From Trueperella pyogenes (GTDB lineage Bacteria > Actinomycetota > Actinomycetes > Actinomycetales > Actinomycetaceae): 64,000 nt of DNA. How positions within the stretch are numbered: position 1 is the stretch's first letter; each line of letters opens with the position of its first letter. The DNA is taken from the NCBI RefSeq assembly GCF_900460345.1, contig NZ_UHHW01000002.1, positions 930,001 through 994,000 of the forward strand. The letters run 5' to 3'. Shown one piece after another: positions 11,969-21,179 of the stretch. The notes below the pieces were generated by a model. The model made no database searches. It worked only from the letters and a program-made list of their open reading frames with translations, and was not told the DNA's origin. A program made the position numbers and the translations under genes.

Positions 11969-13659
11969 TCGAAGAACTGCGAATTAGCAATCTTGGTGTG
12001 ATCGAATCTGCGCATTTAAACCTGACAACCGGAATGACCGCTATCACGGGTGAGACCGGTGCTGGAAAGACGATGGCGTTGACCTCGCTGTCACTGCTCA
12101 TGGGGGCAAAAGCCGATGCGCATCGTGTACGCCAGGGTGCCGATAAAGCCACGGTGGAGGCGACTTTTGTAGTGCGCGCCGATTCTCCGGTTGTGGAGAT
12201 TGTCGAGAATGCAGGGGGTAGGGTCGATATAGACGGCGACCACGCCGCGGTCATTGTGGCTCGCCACGTTCCAGCGCAGGGCAGGTCGCGCGCTTTTGCC
12301 GGCGGTCAATCCGTCCCTATGGCGCTCCTTGAAGAGATCGCTGCACACCTTGTGACTGTGCACGGCCAATCTGACCAGCTCAAATTGCGCTCTGAGACGC
12401 AGCAACGCCGGGCACTTGATTCTTTCGGGGGCGCCCAACTTGCCAAGGTGCGTACCGAGTATGATGCGGCCTGGGCGGCTCTGGGTCAGGCGGAAGAGAC
12501 GCTTGCCCAGTTCCGTGCGGACATGCGGCAGGCGGCTACGGAGATTCTCGCTCTGGAGACGCTCGTCAAACGCGTTGACGCCGTCGAGCCGCGTCTTGGC
12601 GAAGAGGAAGAACTCAAGGCACGTGCCTTAGTGCTGGAGAATATCGAGGATCTGCGTTCTGCAATGTCCGGCGCGGCCCTGGCCTTGTCTGGAGGAGACG
12701 ACGACGGGGCACTCGGCGCAATCGATACTGCGGCGGATTTGCTCGATCAGGTTGCAGACGCTGACGGCGAGCTTGGCGTCTTGTCCGAGCAACTACGCGA
12801 CGTCGCCTTGTTGGCTTCCGACGTTGCTAATACGCTGGGCCTCAAACTTTCGCAACTCAACGCGGATCCTGAGGAGTTGGACTCAATCCACGCCCGACGC
12901 GCGCAACTGCGCTCGCTTCAACGTGACCTTGGGATGTCGATTGCGGACATGCTGACCGAGCGCGAGGCAGCCGACGGCAAGCTCTCTCGACTCAACGCTC
13001 CCGCCGATCACCTGCAACAACTTGAAGAGGAGGCTGAGCGGGCACGGCAACGGGTTATGGAAGTCGGAAATCAGCTGAGCTCAATCCGCAACCAGATGGG
13101 CGATAAGCTTGCTCGCCAGGTGACGGAAGAACTCCACGATCTTTCCATGAAAGACGCCACATTTGCAGTTGTTGTGAATCGGAGAGATGAGCCTGCTAGG
13201 CATGGTCTCGACGCCATCTCCTTCCACCTGGCTTCCCATCGCGGAGCCCCAGCTTTGCCGCTGACGAGCGCCGCATCGGGTGGTGAGATCTCTCGTATCA
13301 TGCTCGCGCTAGAAACAGCGCTCAATGCTAACCCGCGCCCTGATCACACCTTTATTTTCGACGAGGTGGATGCTGGAATCGGCGGAAAGACGGCGCTTTG
13401 CGTAGGTCAACGCCTCGCGAAGGTTGGAAAGAAGAGCCAGGTGCTTACGGTCACCCATCTGGCCCAGGTGGCGGCGTACGCGAGCCAGCACGTCGTCGTC
13501 GCGAAGAAGAGTGAGGGCGCGACCACCTCTACTGACGTGGTCAGCGTAGCAGGCGAAGACCGGATAGCAGAGCTGGCACGCATGCTGTCCGGGCACGCCG
13601 AATCAGAAGTGGCGCGCACCCACGCCGCTGAACTTATTCGGGCCGCGGTTGTGCCATGA
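11965..13659 (+). CDS. recN: DNA repair protein RecN (SMC-like ATPase)
   Basis: 564 residues. Walker A GETGAGKT lies at 29-36, a long central coiled coil runs from roughly 155 to 380, and the C-terminal ABC half contains the SGGEISR signature and Walker B FIFDEVDAGIGG. This is the standard RecN architecture for double-strand-break repair. It starts at GTG 11965, in a GTGA overlap with nadK. No separate LexA box precedes it, so it is probably transcribed with the operon rather than under its own SOS promoter as in E. coli. Confidence 0.95.
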   Translation: MIEELRISNLGVIESAHLNLTTGMTAITGETGAGKTMALTSLSLLMGAKADAHRVRQGADKATVEATFVVRADSPVVEIVENAGGRVDIDGDHAAVIVARHVPAQGRSRAFAGGQSVPMALLEEIAAHLVTVHGQSDQLKLRSETQQRRALDSFGGAQLAKVRTEYDAAWAALGQAEETLAQFRADMRQAATEILALETLVKRVDAVEPRLGEEEELKARALVLENIEDLRSAMSGAALALSGGDDDGALGAIDTAADLLDQVADADGELGVLSEQLRDVALLASDVANTLGLKLSQLNADPEELDSIHARRAQLRSLQRDLGMSIADMLTEREAADGKLSRLNAPADHLQQLEEEAERARQRVMEVGNQLSSIRNQMGDKLARQVTEELHDLSMKDATFAVVVNRRDEPARHGLDAISFHLASHRGAPALPLTSAASGGEISRIMLALETALNANPRPDHTFIFDEVDAGIGGKTALCVGQRLAKVGKKSQVLTVTHLAQVAAYASQHVVVAKKSEGATTSTDVVSVAGEDRIAELARMLSGHAESEVARTHAAELIRAAVVP

Positions 13660-13666
13660 TAAAACC

Positions 13667-14842
13667 ATGATGTTTAAGCGCCGACGTGACGAGGACATCC
13701 GCATGGGCGAGTTCACAGGAGTAGCCCGTGTCGACTCGCGCACGAAAAACTTAATCAAGCGGCTGCGGCCGGGTGAGATTGCGGTTATTGATCACGAGGA
13801 TATTGATCGTGTTGCGGCTGAAGGGCTGGTCGACGCCGCGCCCCTCGCTGTGCTCAATGCGGCCAAGTCGACCTCGGGTCGCTATCCCAACATGGGCCCA
13901 CAGATCCTCTTTGACGCGGGCATCCCGGTTATAGACAACCTGGGTACTGGCATCATGGACGTGCGAGAAGGACACACGCTTTCGATCTCTCCCACGGGAG
14001 AGGTGTATCGTGGCTCGACACTCGTCAGCCAAGGTGACGTGCAGACCCAAGAAAGTATCGACGCCAATCTTGAGATAGCCAAGGCCGGCATGACTGTCCA
14101 GCTTAAAGCCTTCGCATACAACACGATGGAGTATCTCGAGAAAGAACAGGGTCTCATTCTCGATGGCGTCGGTATGCCCGAGGTGAAGACGACGTTCGAG
14201 GGGCGCCATGTGCTCGTCGTCGTGCGCGGGCACGACTACAAGGAAGATTTGCGAACTTTGCGCCCATATATTCGCGAATATCGCCCGCTTATCGTGGGCG
14301 TTGATGGCGGCGCGGATGCCGTGCTAGAAGCGGGATACAAACTCGACATGATCATCGGTGACATGGATTCGGTATCCGATGAAGCCCTGCGGTCGGGCGC
14401 GGAGGTCGTTGTCCACGCCTATCGTGACGGCAGTGCGCCGGGCGAGAAACGCGTGGAGGATCTCGGAGTTGAGCACGTGGTCTTTCCCGCGGCGGGCACA
14501 TCTGAGGACATCGCGATGCTGCTCGCCGATGGCAAAGGGGCGACGATGATCGTGGCGGTGGGCACGCATTCGAACTTGATGGATTTCCTCGACAAGGGCA
14601 GGCGAGGCATGGCCTCGACCTTTCTCACCCGGCTCCAGGTTGGCTCAAAACTTGTAGACGCACGCGGGGTCAACCGTCTTTATCGCTCGCGTATCTCCAA
14701 CTGGCAGATTTCTTTCTTGCTGATCGCGGGCATCGTGGGCGTGATCGCAGCGATTTCAGCAACAGAGGTGGGGCGGATCGCCTTCAACCTGGGTAACGTA
14801 TGGTGGTCAGATCTGGTCATCTGGGTCAAGAGTATTTTTTAG
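13667..14842 (+). CDS. steA: SteA-like septation protein with thiamin-pyrophosphokinase-like domain
   Basis: 391 residues from ATG 13667, eight bases after the recN stop; an ATG also follows immediately. The central region resembles the thiamin pyrophosphokinase catalytic domain (VDGGADAVLEAGYKLDMIIGD, with the adjacent DMDSVSD), and the C-terminus has one transmembrane helix (ISFLLIAGIVGVIAAI). This is the Rv1697/Cg1603 family; corynebacterial SteA together with SteB takes part in cell separation and peptidoglycan remodelling. Synteny with recN upstream and steB downstream is exact. Enzymatic TPK activity is doubtful: it probably uses the fold for another role. Confidence 0.85.
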   Translation: MMFKRRRDEDIRMGEFTGVARVDSRTKNLIKRLRPGEIAVIDHEDIDRVAAEGLVDAAPLAVLNAAKSTSGRYPNMGPQILFDAGIPVIDNLGTGIMDVREGHTLSISPTGEVYRGSTLVSQGDVQTQESIDANLEIAKAGMTVQLKAFAYNTMEYLEKEQGLILDGVGMPEVKTTFEGRHVLVVVRGHDYKEDLRTLRPYIREYRPLIVGVDGGADAVLEAGYKLDMIIGDMDSVSDEALRSGAEVVVHAYRDGSAPGEKRVEDLGVEHVVFPAAGTSEDIAMLLADGKGATMIVAVGTHSNLMDFLDKGRRGMASTFLTRLQVGSKLVDARGVNRLYRSRISNWQISFLLIAGIVGVIAAISATEVGRIAFNLGNVWWSDLVIWVKSIF

Positions 14843-14851
14843 GGTCGTATC

Positions 14852-15886
14852 GTGGTTGATTTTAGGTATCACTTAGTTTCGCTTATCTCCGTGTTCTTTG
14901 CGTTGGCGATTGGCATCATCCTCGGTGCTGGTCCGCTGCAAAACTCGATCGGTAATGTGCTCCAAGGTCAGGTTTCGGATCTACGGGTGACCAACGAGAA
15001 CCTGAAGAAGAAGAACGCAGATCTCACTGACGCGGTCACTGCCCAGGACCGGGCTTTTGACGATCTCGCGCCGAGTTTGGTGGGAGGCAAGCTCAGCGGC
15101 CGGAAGGTCGCCGTCGTTGTTTTCCCTGGGGCGAAGGACGCCAATGTGGCTGACTCGCGGGCCAAACTCGAGCTGGCTGGTGCCAAGGTGACGGGTCAAG
15201 CGACGATCACGGAGGCGTGGACTGCGGCTAGCACCACCGCGTTCCGTTCGACCTTCGCCGACCAAATCCGAACATATGTGCCAGGAGCAGCAGCCGACAG
15301 CGACGCCAACACAGTGCTTGCACAGGCATTGGACCTCTTGCTGCGTGAAGGAACAACTCAACATGCCACGCTGGCTGGTCTTTTGACTGGTACGGACAAA
15401 CCGATGCTTTCCGTGGATGGATTGACGGACGGCGCCGACGTGGTGGTTGCCTTTGCGGCCGATTCTGAGCCGTCCACTTCGAGCACGCCAGATCCTGAGG
15501 CCGTGGCGCAACAGAAGTACACCACGTCGACACTTGCCGCACTCGTTACCGAGCTTGGCACGCGCGGCCCGGCTGTCGCGGCGGGAAGTGCCAATTCGGA
15601 CGGCGACGTCGTGCGCGTGGTTCGCGACGCCGGTGGGCCGGTATCCACTGTCGATTCCATCGATCGGGTAATCGGACACATCAACGTTGCGTTGGCGGCG
15701 GCGAGCGAGCTCAAAGATCAGCTAGTCCATTTTGGACTCGATGCTGGGGCACAGGGGCTTCTCGGAACGCGTTCACTCACTCCTCCTGCTGAGATTCCCA
15801 CACCGACTCCTGTACCGACTCAAGCGCCGTCGCAGGCTCCAGAGGAGGGCAACGATGCGGCGGATCCGGATACCAGCAACGCATGA
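14852..15886 (+). CDS. steB: SteB/MctB family membrane-anchored protein
   Basis: 344 residues from GTG 14852. It has an N-terminal transmembrane segment (LVSLISVFFALAIGIILGAG), a coiled coil at about 33-70 rich in Asn/Lys, an extracytoplasmic domain, and a 30-residue Pro/Thr tail. This is the Rv1698 family, reported as the copper channel MctB in Mycobacterium and as SteB (partner of SteA) in Corynebacterium. As this lineage has no mycolate outer membrane, the SteB role in septation fits better; that is inference. It lies ten bases after steA and overlaps the next gene's ATG. Confidence 0.82.
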   Translation: MVDFRYHLVSLISVFFALAIGIILGAGPLQNSIGNVLQGQVSDLRVTNENLKKKNADLTDAVTAQDRAFDDLAPSLVGGKLSGRKVAVVVFPGAKDANVADSRAKLELAGAKVTGQATITEAWTAASTTAFRSTFADQIRTYVPGAAADSDANTVLAQALDLLLREGTTQHATLAGLLTGTDKPMLSVDGLTDGADVVVAFAADSEPSTSSTPDPEAVAQQKYTTSTLAALVTELGTRGPAVAAGSANSDGDVVRVVRDAGGPVSTVDSIDRVIGHINVALAAASELKDQLVHFGLDAGAQGLLGTRSLTPPAEIPTPTPVPTQAPSQAPEEGNDAADPDTSNA

Positions 15887-16677
15887 TGGGCATACTCTGT
15901 GCAGCAGTGGGAAGTGTAGCTGCCCGGCACACGCTAACAGGCAGGTTATCTTCCTGGGAACGGAAGAACTATGTGGGGCAAAGCGTTTCTTTAAGCGGCG
16001 GACTCGAGGCCGCAGCCGGGCTTGTCGCCGGGACTATTGCGCTCACGCGCCGATGCTGTTCCAGTGGGTTCAGCGAGAGAGACATCGCAGCTGCCATCGT
16101 CGCAAGTTTAGCAGGTGCCGGTGCCGGCTATATTGACGACCATCTCGAGGATCTTTTTCCTGCCAAAGGCAAGGGGTTTCGGGGGCATCTGGGCGCATTG
16201 GGCGAAGGCCAGCTCACATCCGGTGTCCTCAAGATCGGTGTGATTGGTGTCGGCTCGCTTGCCGCCGGACTGCTCACGGGCGGCCGAATGCGAGAGAAGG
16301 CGGTGGACGCCGCCCTGATCGCGCTGAGTGCTAACGTCGTTAATCTCCTTGACCTACGTCCAGGGCGTGCACGCAAGGTTGTTGTGGCGGCGTCGCTGTG
16401 CGCGTTGCCCGCCTCGCCGGTCGCCCAGGTGACACTAGGCGCGGCGGCTGCAGGGCTGCGTGAGGATTTGCAGGGTAAGAAGATGCTCGGTGATCTGGGC
16501 TCCAATGCGCTCGGCGCACACCTCGGAGTTGCATTGACCGCGCTGCCGTGGAAGGCCAAATGCGGCGTCCTCGCCGTGATGCTCGGGTTGAATGCCGCTG
16601 CGGAGAGGGTCTCATTTTCGCGCATCATTGACGCTAATCCCATTCTCCACAAGTTGGATTGCCTGGGTCGGGTTTGA
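15883..16677 (+). CDS. MraY/WecA-like integral membrane protein of unknown activity
   Basis: 264 residues, hydrophobic throughout. It retains traces of the polyprenyl-phosphate sugar-phosphate transferase family: a YIDDHLED motif (DD at 85-86, cf. the DDxxK motif), NVVNLLD (151-157, cf. NxxNxxD) and GDLGSNALG (203-211, cf. GDxGSxxLG). The C-terminal HxH loop and several helices of true MraY (about 360 aa) are missing, so it is shorter by about 100 residues. It begins in an ATGA overlap with steB and its TGA overlaps the murJ ATG, suggesting a function with lipid II or a related carrier lipid. A degenerate enzyme, or a carrier-lipid-binding regulator, are both possible. Confidence 0.65.
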   Translation: MMGILCAAVGSVAARHTLTGRLSSWERKNYVGQSVSLSGGLEAAAGLVAGTIALTRRCCSSGFSERDIAAAIVASLAGAGAGYIDDHLEDLFPAKGKGFRGHLGALGEGQLTSGVLKIGVIGVGSLAAGLLTGGRMREKAVDAALIALSANVVNLLDLRPGRARKVVVAASLCALPASPVAQVTLGAAAAGLREDLQGKKMLGDLGSNALGAHLGVALTALPWKAKCGVLAVMLGLNAAAERVSFSRIIDANPILHKLDCLGRV

Positions 16678-18233
16678 TGCGGACGGGGCGGGCGCTAGCT
16701 AGTGCAGCTGGACTCGTGGCTGGGTTGACCCTGCTCTCGCGAGTCTTCGGGCTCGTGCGCAAGCTCGCACAGTCCTGGGCGCTGTCCGATAGCCCGATCG
16801 CCACCGCCTACGACACGGCAAACACCGTCCCCAACGTCCTGTTTGAGGTCGCCGCGGGTGGAGCGCTCGCAGGAGCGGTCATCCCGATCCTGTCTCGCTT
16901 TCTCAAAGTGGGGGACAAGCGGCTGGCCGCGCAGGCCGCCGGCGCGCTTATGACCTGGATCTTAAGCGTCGGGATGGCGCTCGCACTGGTTGTGTCCGTT
17001 ACCGCGAGTCCCATCATATCGGTCTTGCTTGCCGACGCCGCGCCGGAGATGCGCAACCTGGCCGCGCTGCTCTTGCGGATTTTCGCGGCGCAAATACCCT
17101 TGTATGGCCTGTCTGTGGTCGCCACTGGCATTCTGCACAGCCACGGCCACTTCTTCTGGCCCGCGCTGTCGCCGCTGCTTTCGTCGGTGTCGGTGTCCGC
17201 CATGTTCTTGTGGTATTCCACCTGGGTCGAGCCTTTTGCCGATCCTGCCGCGCTGACACTGGCTGAGGTGGCGTTACTGGGCGGCGGAACGACACTCGGC
17301 GTCGTGCTCTTCGCTATTCCGCAGCTTCTTATCGCGAGTCGCTTCGTGCGGCTGCGGCCGACGTTCACCTTCCCGCCGGGTGTGGGCGCTTTAACTCTCC
17401 GTCTCGGTGCAGCTGGCCTTGCCACCTTAGCCGCTCAGCAAGTGGCCATTATCGCGATCATGATCGTTGCCAATTCCGCTGGGGATGTCGGTACGTATGC
17501 CGCTTTCAATTATGCTTACGCAATTTTCATGGTGCCCTATGCGGTGCTTGCAGTCCCGATTGCAACCGTAACGTTCCCGCGGATTTCCGCGGCGACCGGC
17601 CAGGCGCGCACGCACGTGGTAGCGCAGTCCACTCGGCTCGTGCTTGCCATGGGGATGGTCTCGGCGGCGCTTCTCATCGTTTTGGCTAGCCCGGCGAAAA
17701 TTGTCCTGGAAGTGGGACGGGACATTGCGGGGCTTGAAACTGCCATGCAGGCCATGGCCATAGGGTCGGTGGGGATGTCGCTGCTCTACCACGGTGTGCG
17801 GGTTTTGTACGGCTGTGGGCAGGCCCGCCGCGTTATTGCGGCCAATTCATTCGGTTGGGGCACGGTTGTCGGGGGACTAGTGGTGAGCGCCCTTCTAGGA
17901 ATCTCTGGCAGAATCAGCACGCTCATGGCCGTGGGGATCTCGATCTCTGTAGGACTCAGTGTGGGGGCGGTGGCGGTTCTTGTGATGATGTTCCGCTCTC
18001 TGGGGCCACAAAGCGTGGCAGGCATCGCTCGTACGGGAGTTACGCTACTGCCGGTGCTCGTAGCGGCGGGCTTGGCAGCGCGCTTCCTTGTGGGATGGAT
18101 TCTCGATGCCGGCGGTTCGACGATCCTCGCCGCTATCTGCGCGGCTGTTGTGGGCGGCGTCGTGGTGATTGGTGCGGCTGGAGCCGCGCTCTACGCGGCT
18201 GATCGGCAAGCATTTGCTAGTCTGTCGCGCTAA
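16677..18233 (+). CDS. murJ: Lipid II flippase MurJ (MviN)
   Basis: 518 residues from ATG 16677 (TGATG overlap); a longer in-frame TTG start at 16659 is unlikely. The protein has about 14 membrane helices and the MOP-family pattern of MurJ, including the N-terminal 'LTLLSRVFGLVRKLAQSWALS' segment with conserved arginines and the 'TVPNVLFEVAAGGALAGAVIPI' helix. MurJ flips undecaprenyl-linked peptidoglycan precursors. In Mycobacterium MviN is fused to a kinase-like domain and lies elsewhere; here it is the compact form and is placed behind steAB and the MraY-like gene, a cell-wall cluster. Its TAA falls inside the -10 hexamer of the next gene. Confidence 0.92.
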   Translation: MRTGRALASAAGLVAGLTLLSRVFGLVRKLAQSWALSDSPIATAYDTANTVPNVLFEVAAGGALAGAVIPILSRFLKVGDKRLAAQAAGALMTWILSVGMALALVVSVTASPIISVLLADAAPEMRNLAALLLRIFAAQIPLYGLSVVATGILHSHGHFFWPALSPLLSSVSVSAMFLWYSTWVEPFADPAALTLAEVALLGGGTTLGVVLFAIPQLLIASRFVRLRPTFTFPPGVGALTLRLGAAGLATLAAQQVAIIAIMIVANSAGDVGTYAAFNYAYAIFMVPYAVLAVPIATVTFPRISAATGQARTHVVAQSTRLVLAMGMVSAALLIVLASPAKIVLEVGRDIAGLETAMQAMAIGSVGMSLLYHGVRVLYGCGQARRVIAANSFGWGTVVGGLVVSALLGISGRISTLMAVGISISVGLSVGAVAVLVMMFRSLGPQSVAGIARTGVTLLPVLVAAGLAARFLVGWILDAGGSTILAAICAAVVGGVVVIGAAGAALYAADRQAFASLSR

Positions 18234-18236
18234 TGT
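18231..18236 (+). promoter_or_regulatory. Candidate leaderless -10 box of the NUDIX gene
   Basis: TAATGT, followed by six bases (GGGAAG) and ATG 18243. The GGGAAG could also act as a weak ribosome site, so this example is less certain than the others. Confidence 0.35.
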
Positions 18237-18242
18237 GGGAAG

Positions 18243-18878
18243 ATGACTTTTGAACTTCGTGACATCCCCGCGCCTGACCACGTTCGCGTCATAGACTCCC
18301 ATGAGGAGTATCGCGGGCCGATTTTTACCATCTTCAACGACGAGATCGAGTTCGCTAACGGCGAGCGTGTCCGCAGACAATGGATGAGACATGACGACGC
18401 CGTCGGGATAGTCGCGCTGCGGCCCTCGGCGCTGCCGGGGGAGGACTGGGAAGTGCTCCTCATTCGCCAGTATCGCCATGCCCCACGGCGGCTCATGTGG
18501 GAGATCCCAGCTGGGCTGCGCGATGTTGACGAGGCTGAGGTTTCAACCGCGGCACGTGAGCTTCAAGAGGAAACTGACTACGTGGCTGAGCGGTGGTATC
18601 GGCTCGTCAATTTTGTCACCTCGCCGGGAGTCTCAGATGAGGACCTCGGGATCTATCTCGCCCTTGACCTGAAACATCAGCCCTCTGAGAGCTTTAGGCG
18701 TGAAGCCGAAGAAGCGGAAATCCTCGTGACATGGTTCGGCTTGAGCGAGGTAACCGATGCCGTGTTGCGTGGTGCGCTGTCCAGCCCCACGCTCGTTGCA
18801 GGTGTGCTGGCCGCAAACGTGGCGCTAGCGCGTGGACTGAGGGAGAAGGACGAGATTAGTCTCCCGTCAGAGGCCTAG
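18243..18878 (+). CDS. NUDIX hydrolase (ADP-ribose pyrophosphatase-like, Rv1700 type)
   Basis: 211 residues. The NUDIX box is intact (G-x5-E-x7-REL-x-EE-x-D/G), starting at GLRDVDEAE and including ARELQEETDY; the final Gly is replaced by Asp. The neighbourhood matches Rv1700, an ADP-ribose pyrophosphatase, in the recN-steA-steB region of Mycobacterium. In Mycobacterium pyrG lies between steB and the NUDIX gene; here the MraY-like gene and murJ fill that slot. The substrate is likely a nucleoside-diphosphate sugar, but specificity is inferred from position and the N-terminal domain-swapped-dimer-like segment. Confidence 0.85.
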   Translation: MTFELRDIPAPDHVRVIDSHEEYRGPIFTIFNDEIEFANGERVRRQWMRHDDAVGIVALRPSALPGEDWEVLLIRQYRHAPRRLMWEIPAGLRDVDEAEVSTAARELQEETDYVAERWYRLVNFVTSPGVSDEDLGIYLALDLKHQPSESFRREAEEAEILVTWFGLSEVTDAVLRGALSSPTLVAGVLAANVALARGLREKDEISLPSEA

Positions 18879-18955
18879 ATCACGCGTTTTCGGGCAAGTG
18901 TGGCGTTCGGCATCAACAGTATCGACACCCTGTCTCGACCTGCTTGCGATATTCG

Positions 18956-18982
18956 ATTAAAGTAACAATTATGTTTCTTAAT
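18956..18982 (+). promoter_or_regulatory. Imperfect palindrome before sufR, candidate SufR operator
   Basis: The AT-rich stretch ATTAA-N17-TTAAT (18956-18982), whose inner parts GTAAC / GTTTC are also roughly complementary, lies 17 bases before the sufR ATG. SufR proteins repress suf operons by binding such palindromes. The mycobacterial operator sequence is different, so the assignment rests on position and symmetry only. Confidence 0.35.
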
Positions 18983-18999
18983 GGGGCAAGGAGGTGGCT

Positions 19000-19740
19000 A
19001 TGAATGATCAAGGAACATACGGCCAGATTCTGCGTCTCATCGTAGAAAGAGGCCCTATTACGGCAGGTGAACTCGCCAAAATTCTTGTGCTGACGCCTGC
19101 GGCCGTGCGTCGTCACCTGGGGGTGCTAGTTGAGGACCAATTTATCGAGCAATACGACGCACCAGTGCGAGCGCACATGCGCCGCGGTCGTCCGTCGCGC
19201 AAGTATGTGGCCACGGCGAAAGGGCAAAGCCAGCTCGGACAGGGCTATTCTGATCTCGCAGGAAACGCCCTGGCTTTCGTGCGGGATGCCATGGGGGAAG
19301 AAGGGCTCGAAAAGTTCATCCAGGCCCGCACCGAGTCTCTGGAGAAACGGTATGGCCCCATCCTCGACGCGGCAGGATCAACCCCCGCCGAACGCGTCGC
19401 TGCCCTCACCGATGCCCTGAGTACCGATGGCTACGTGGCAACCCTGCGGCGCGGCGGGCCAAACTCGCTGTCTATACAGATTTGTCAGGGGCACTGCCCG
19501 ATCCATGAAAGTGCTGAACAATACCCTTTGCTGTGTGAAGCAGAAACACAGGCGTTTGCCCGTCTTCTCGGCGTCCCGATTCAGCGACTATCCACCATTG
19601 CAGCCGGCGGCCATGTGTGCACCACGAATATCCCGCTCGGCCTGCCCAAGAATTTGCGCAATCGTTCGCGCACAACCGCACGCTCTGTGGAGCGTGCACA
19701 CTCAACAACGCCAAACGATGGCGTCTCGGAAGGAAAGTGA
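19000..19740 (+). CDS. sufR: SufR-type Fe-S-responsive transcriptional regulator
   Basis: 246 residues from ATG 19000; AAGGAGGT at 18988-18995 is the ribosome site and rules out the GTG at 18994. An N-terminal DeoR/ArsR-type winged helix ([24 protein letters not shown]) is followed by a C-terminal sensor with four cysteines at 162, 166, 179 and 207, the pattern used by SufR to ligate a [4Fe-4S] cluster. Cluster-bearing SufR represses the suf operon; loss of the cluster relieves it. It is the first gene of the operon, and its TGA overlaps the sufB ATG, implying autoregulation. The last 30 residues are Arg/Ser-rich and unlike the family core. Confidence 0.9.
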   Translation: MNDQGTYGQILRLIVERGPITAGELAKILVLTPAAVRRHLGVLVEDQFIEQYDAPVRAHMRRGRPSRKYVATAKGQSQLGQGYSDLAGNALAFVRDAMGEEGLEKFIQARTESLEKRYGPILDAAGSTPAERVAALTDALSTDGYVATLRRGGPNSLSIQICQGHCPIHESAEQYPLLCEAETQAFARLLGVPIQRLSTIAAGGHVCTTNIPLGLPKNLRNRSRTTARSVERAHSTTPNDGVSEGK

Positions 19741-21179
19741 TGACCCAAACCGCACCGGGTACAAACGAGGGTTGGACCCAGGAAGAAACAATTGCCTCCA
19801 TCGGCAATTACCAGTACGGGTGGCATGACGACGACCCTGCCGCGGAAGCGGCTCAGCGCGGCCTGAACGAAGATGTCGTGCGCAATATTTCGGCACTGAA
19901 GAATGAGCCGGAATGGATGCTGAATAAGCGCTTGCGCGCGCTGAAGCTCTTCGAGCGTCGTCCCATGCCCACGTGGGGTGGTGATTTGAGCGGAATCGAT
20001 TTCGACCAGATTAAGTACTTCGTGCGATCCACAGAGAAGGCGGCCACCACCTGGGAAGACCTTCCTGAAGATATCAAGCGCACCTACGATCGTCTGGGGA
20101 TCCCGGAAGCGGAAAAACAGCGCCTCGTGGCCGGCGTTGCTGCTCAGTACGAATCCGAAGTCGTCTACCACAAGATCCGCGAGGATCTCGAGACGCAGGG
20201 TGTCATCTTCCTCGATACCGACACGGGGTTAAAAGAACATCCTGAGCTATTCGAGGAATACTTTGGAACCGCGATCCCGCTGGGTGACAACAAATTCGCG
20301 TCCCTGAACTCTGCTGTGTGGTCGGGCGGCTCCTTCGTCTATGTGCCCAAGGGCGTCCACGTCGAGATCCCGTTGCAGGCCTATTTCCGTATTAATACGG
20401 AGAACATGGGGCAGTTTGAGCGCACGCTCATCATCGCCGACGAAGGCTCTTCGGTGCACTACGTTGAGGGATGCACAGCTCCGATTTATAAGTCGGACTC
20501 GCTGCACTCAGCCGTCGTGGAGATCTTCGTCAAGAAAGATGCCCGCGTGCGTTACACGACGATCCAGAACTGGTCGAACAACGTCTATAACCTCGTGACT
20601 AAGCGTGCGATGGTGGAGCAGGGCGGAACGATGGAGTGGATCGACGGCAACATTGGCTCCAAGGTCACCATGAAATACCCGGCCGTCTATCTCATGGGCG
20701 AGCACGCGCGCGGGGAGACCCTTTCGATCGCGTTCGCCGGAGAAGGCCAGCACCAGGACACGGGCTCGAAAATGGTGCACAACGCCCCGAACACCCACAG
20801 CTCGATCGTGTCTAAGTCCGTAGCTCGTAGCGGTGGCCGATCCTCTTATCGGGGCTTGGTGCAGGTCAATGAGAACGCGCGCCATTCGAAGTCTAACGTG
20901 CTGTGCGACGCGCTACTGGTTGACCAGATTTCCCGATCGGACACTTACCCTTACGTCGACGTGCGTACCGACGACGTGGAAATGGGCCACGAGGCGACCG
21001 TGTCGAAAGTCTCCGCTGATCAGCTTTTCTACCTCATGAGCCGCGGAATTGAGGAGACTGAGGCGATGGCCATGATTGTGCGCGGCTTCGTCGAACCAAT
21101 CGCACGCGAGCTTCCCATGGAATACGCTCTCGAACTTAACCGACTTATTGCACTCCAGATGGAAGGATCCGTTGGCTGA
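19740..21179 (+). CDS. sufB: Fe-S cluster scaffold protein SufB
   Basis: 479 residues from ATG 19740, overlapping the sufR stop (TGATG) with AAGGAAAG just upstream. It is a SufB homologue of standard length: N-terminal '[19 protein letters not shown]', the beta-helix core with '[20 protein letters not shown]', and C-terminal '[20 protein letters not shown]'. The cysteine in VEGCTAP and the downstream 'SNVLCDALL' cysteine are at positions implicated in sulfur receipt and cluster assembly. SufB forms the scaffold complex SufBC2D with the next genes. Start selection excludes an N-terminal extension inside sufR. Confidence 0.97.
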   Translation: MTQTAPGTNEGWTQEETIASIGNYQYGWHDDDPAAEAAQRGLNEDVVRNISALKNEPEWMLNKRLRALKLFERRPMPTWGGDLSGIDFDQIKYFVRSTEKAATTWEDLPEDIKRTYDRLGIPEAEKQRLVAGVAAQYESEVVYHKIREDLETQGVIFLDTDTGLKEHPELFEEYFGTAIPLGDNKFASLNSAVWSGGSFVYVPKGVHVEIPLQAYFRINTENMGQFERTLIIADEGSSVHYVEGCTAPIYKSDSLHSAVVEIFVKKDARVRYTTIQNWSNNVYNLVTKRAMVEQGGTMEWIDGNIGSKVTMKYPAVYLMGEHARGETLSIAFAGEGQHQDTGSKMVHNAPNTHSSIVSKSVARSGGRSSYRGLVQVNENARHSKSNVLCDALLVDQISRSDTYPYVDVRTDDVEMGHEATVSKVSADQLFYLMSRGIEETEAMAMIVRGFVEPIARELPMEYALELNRLIALQMEGSVG

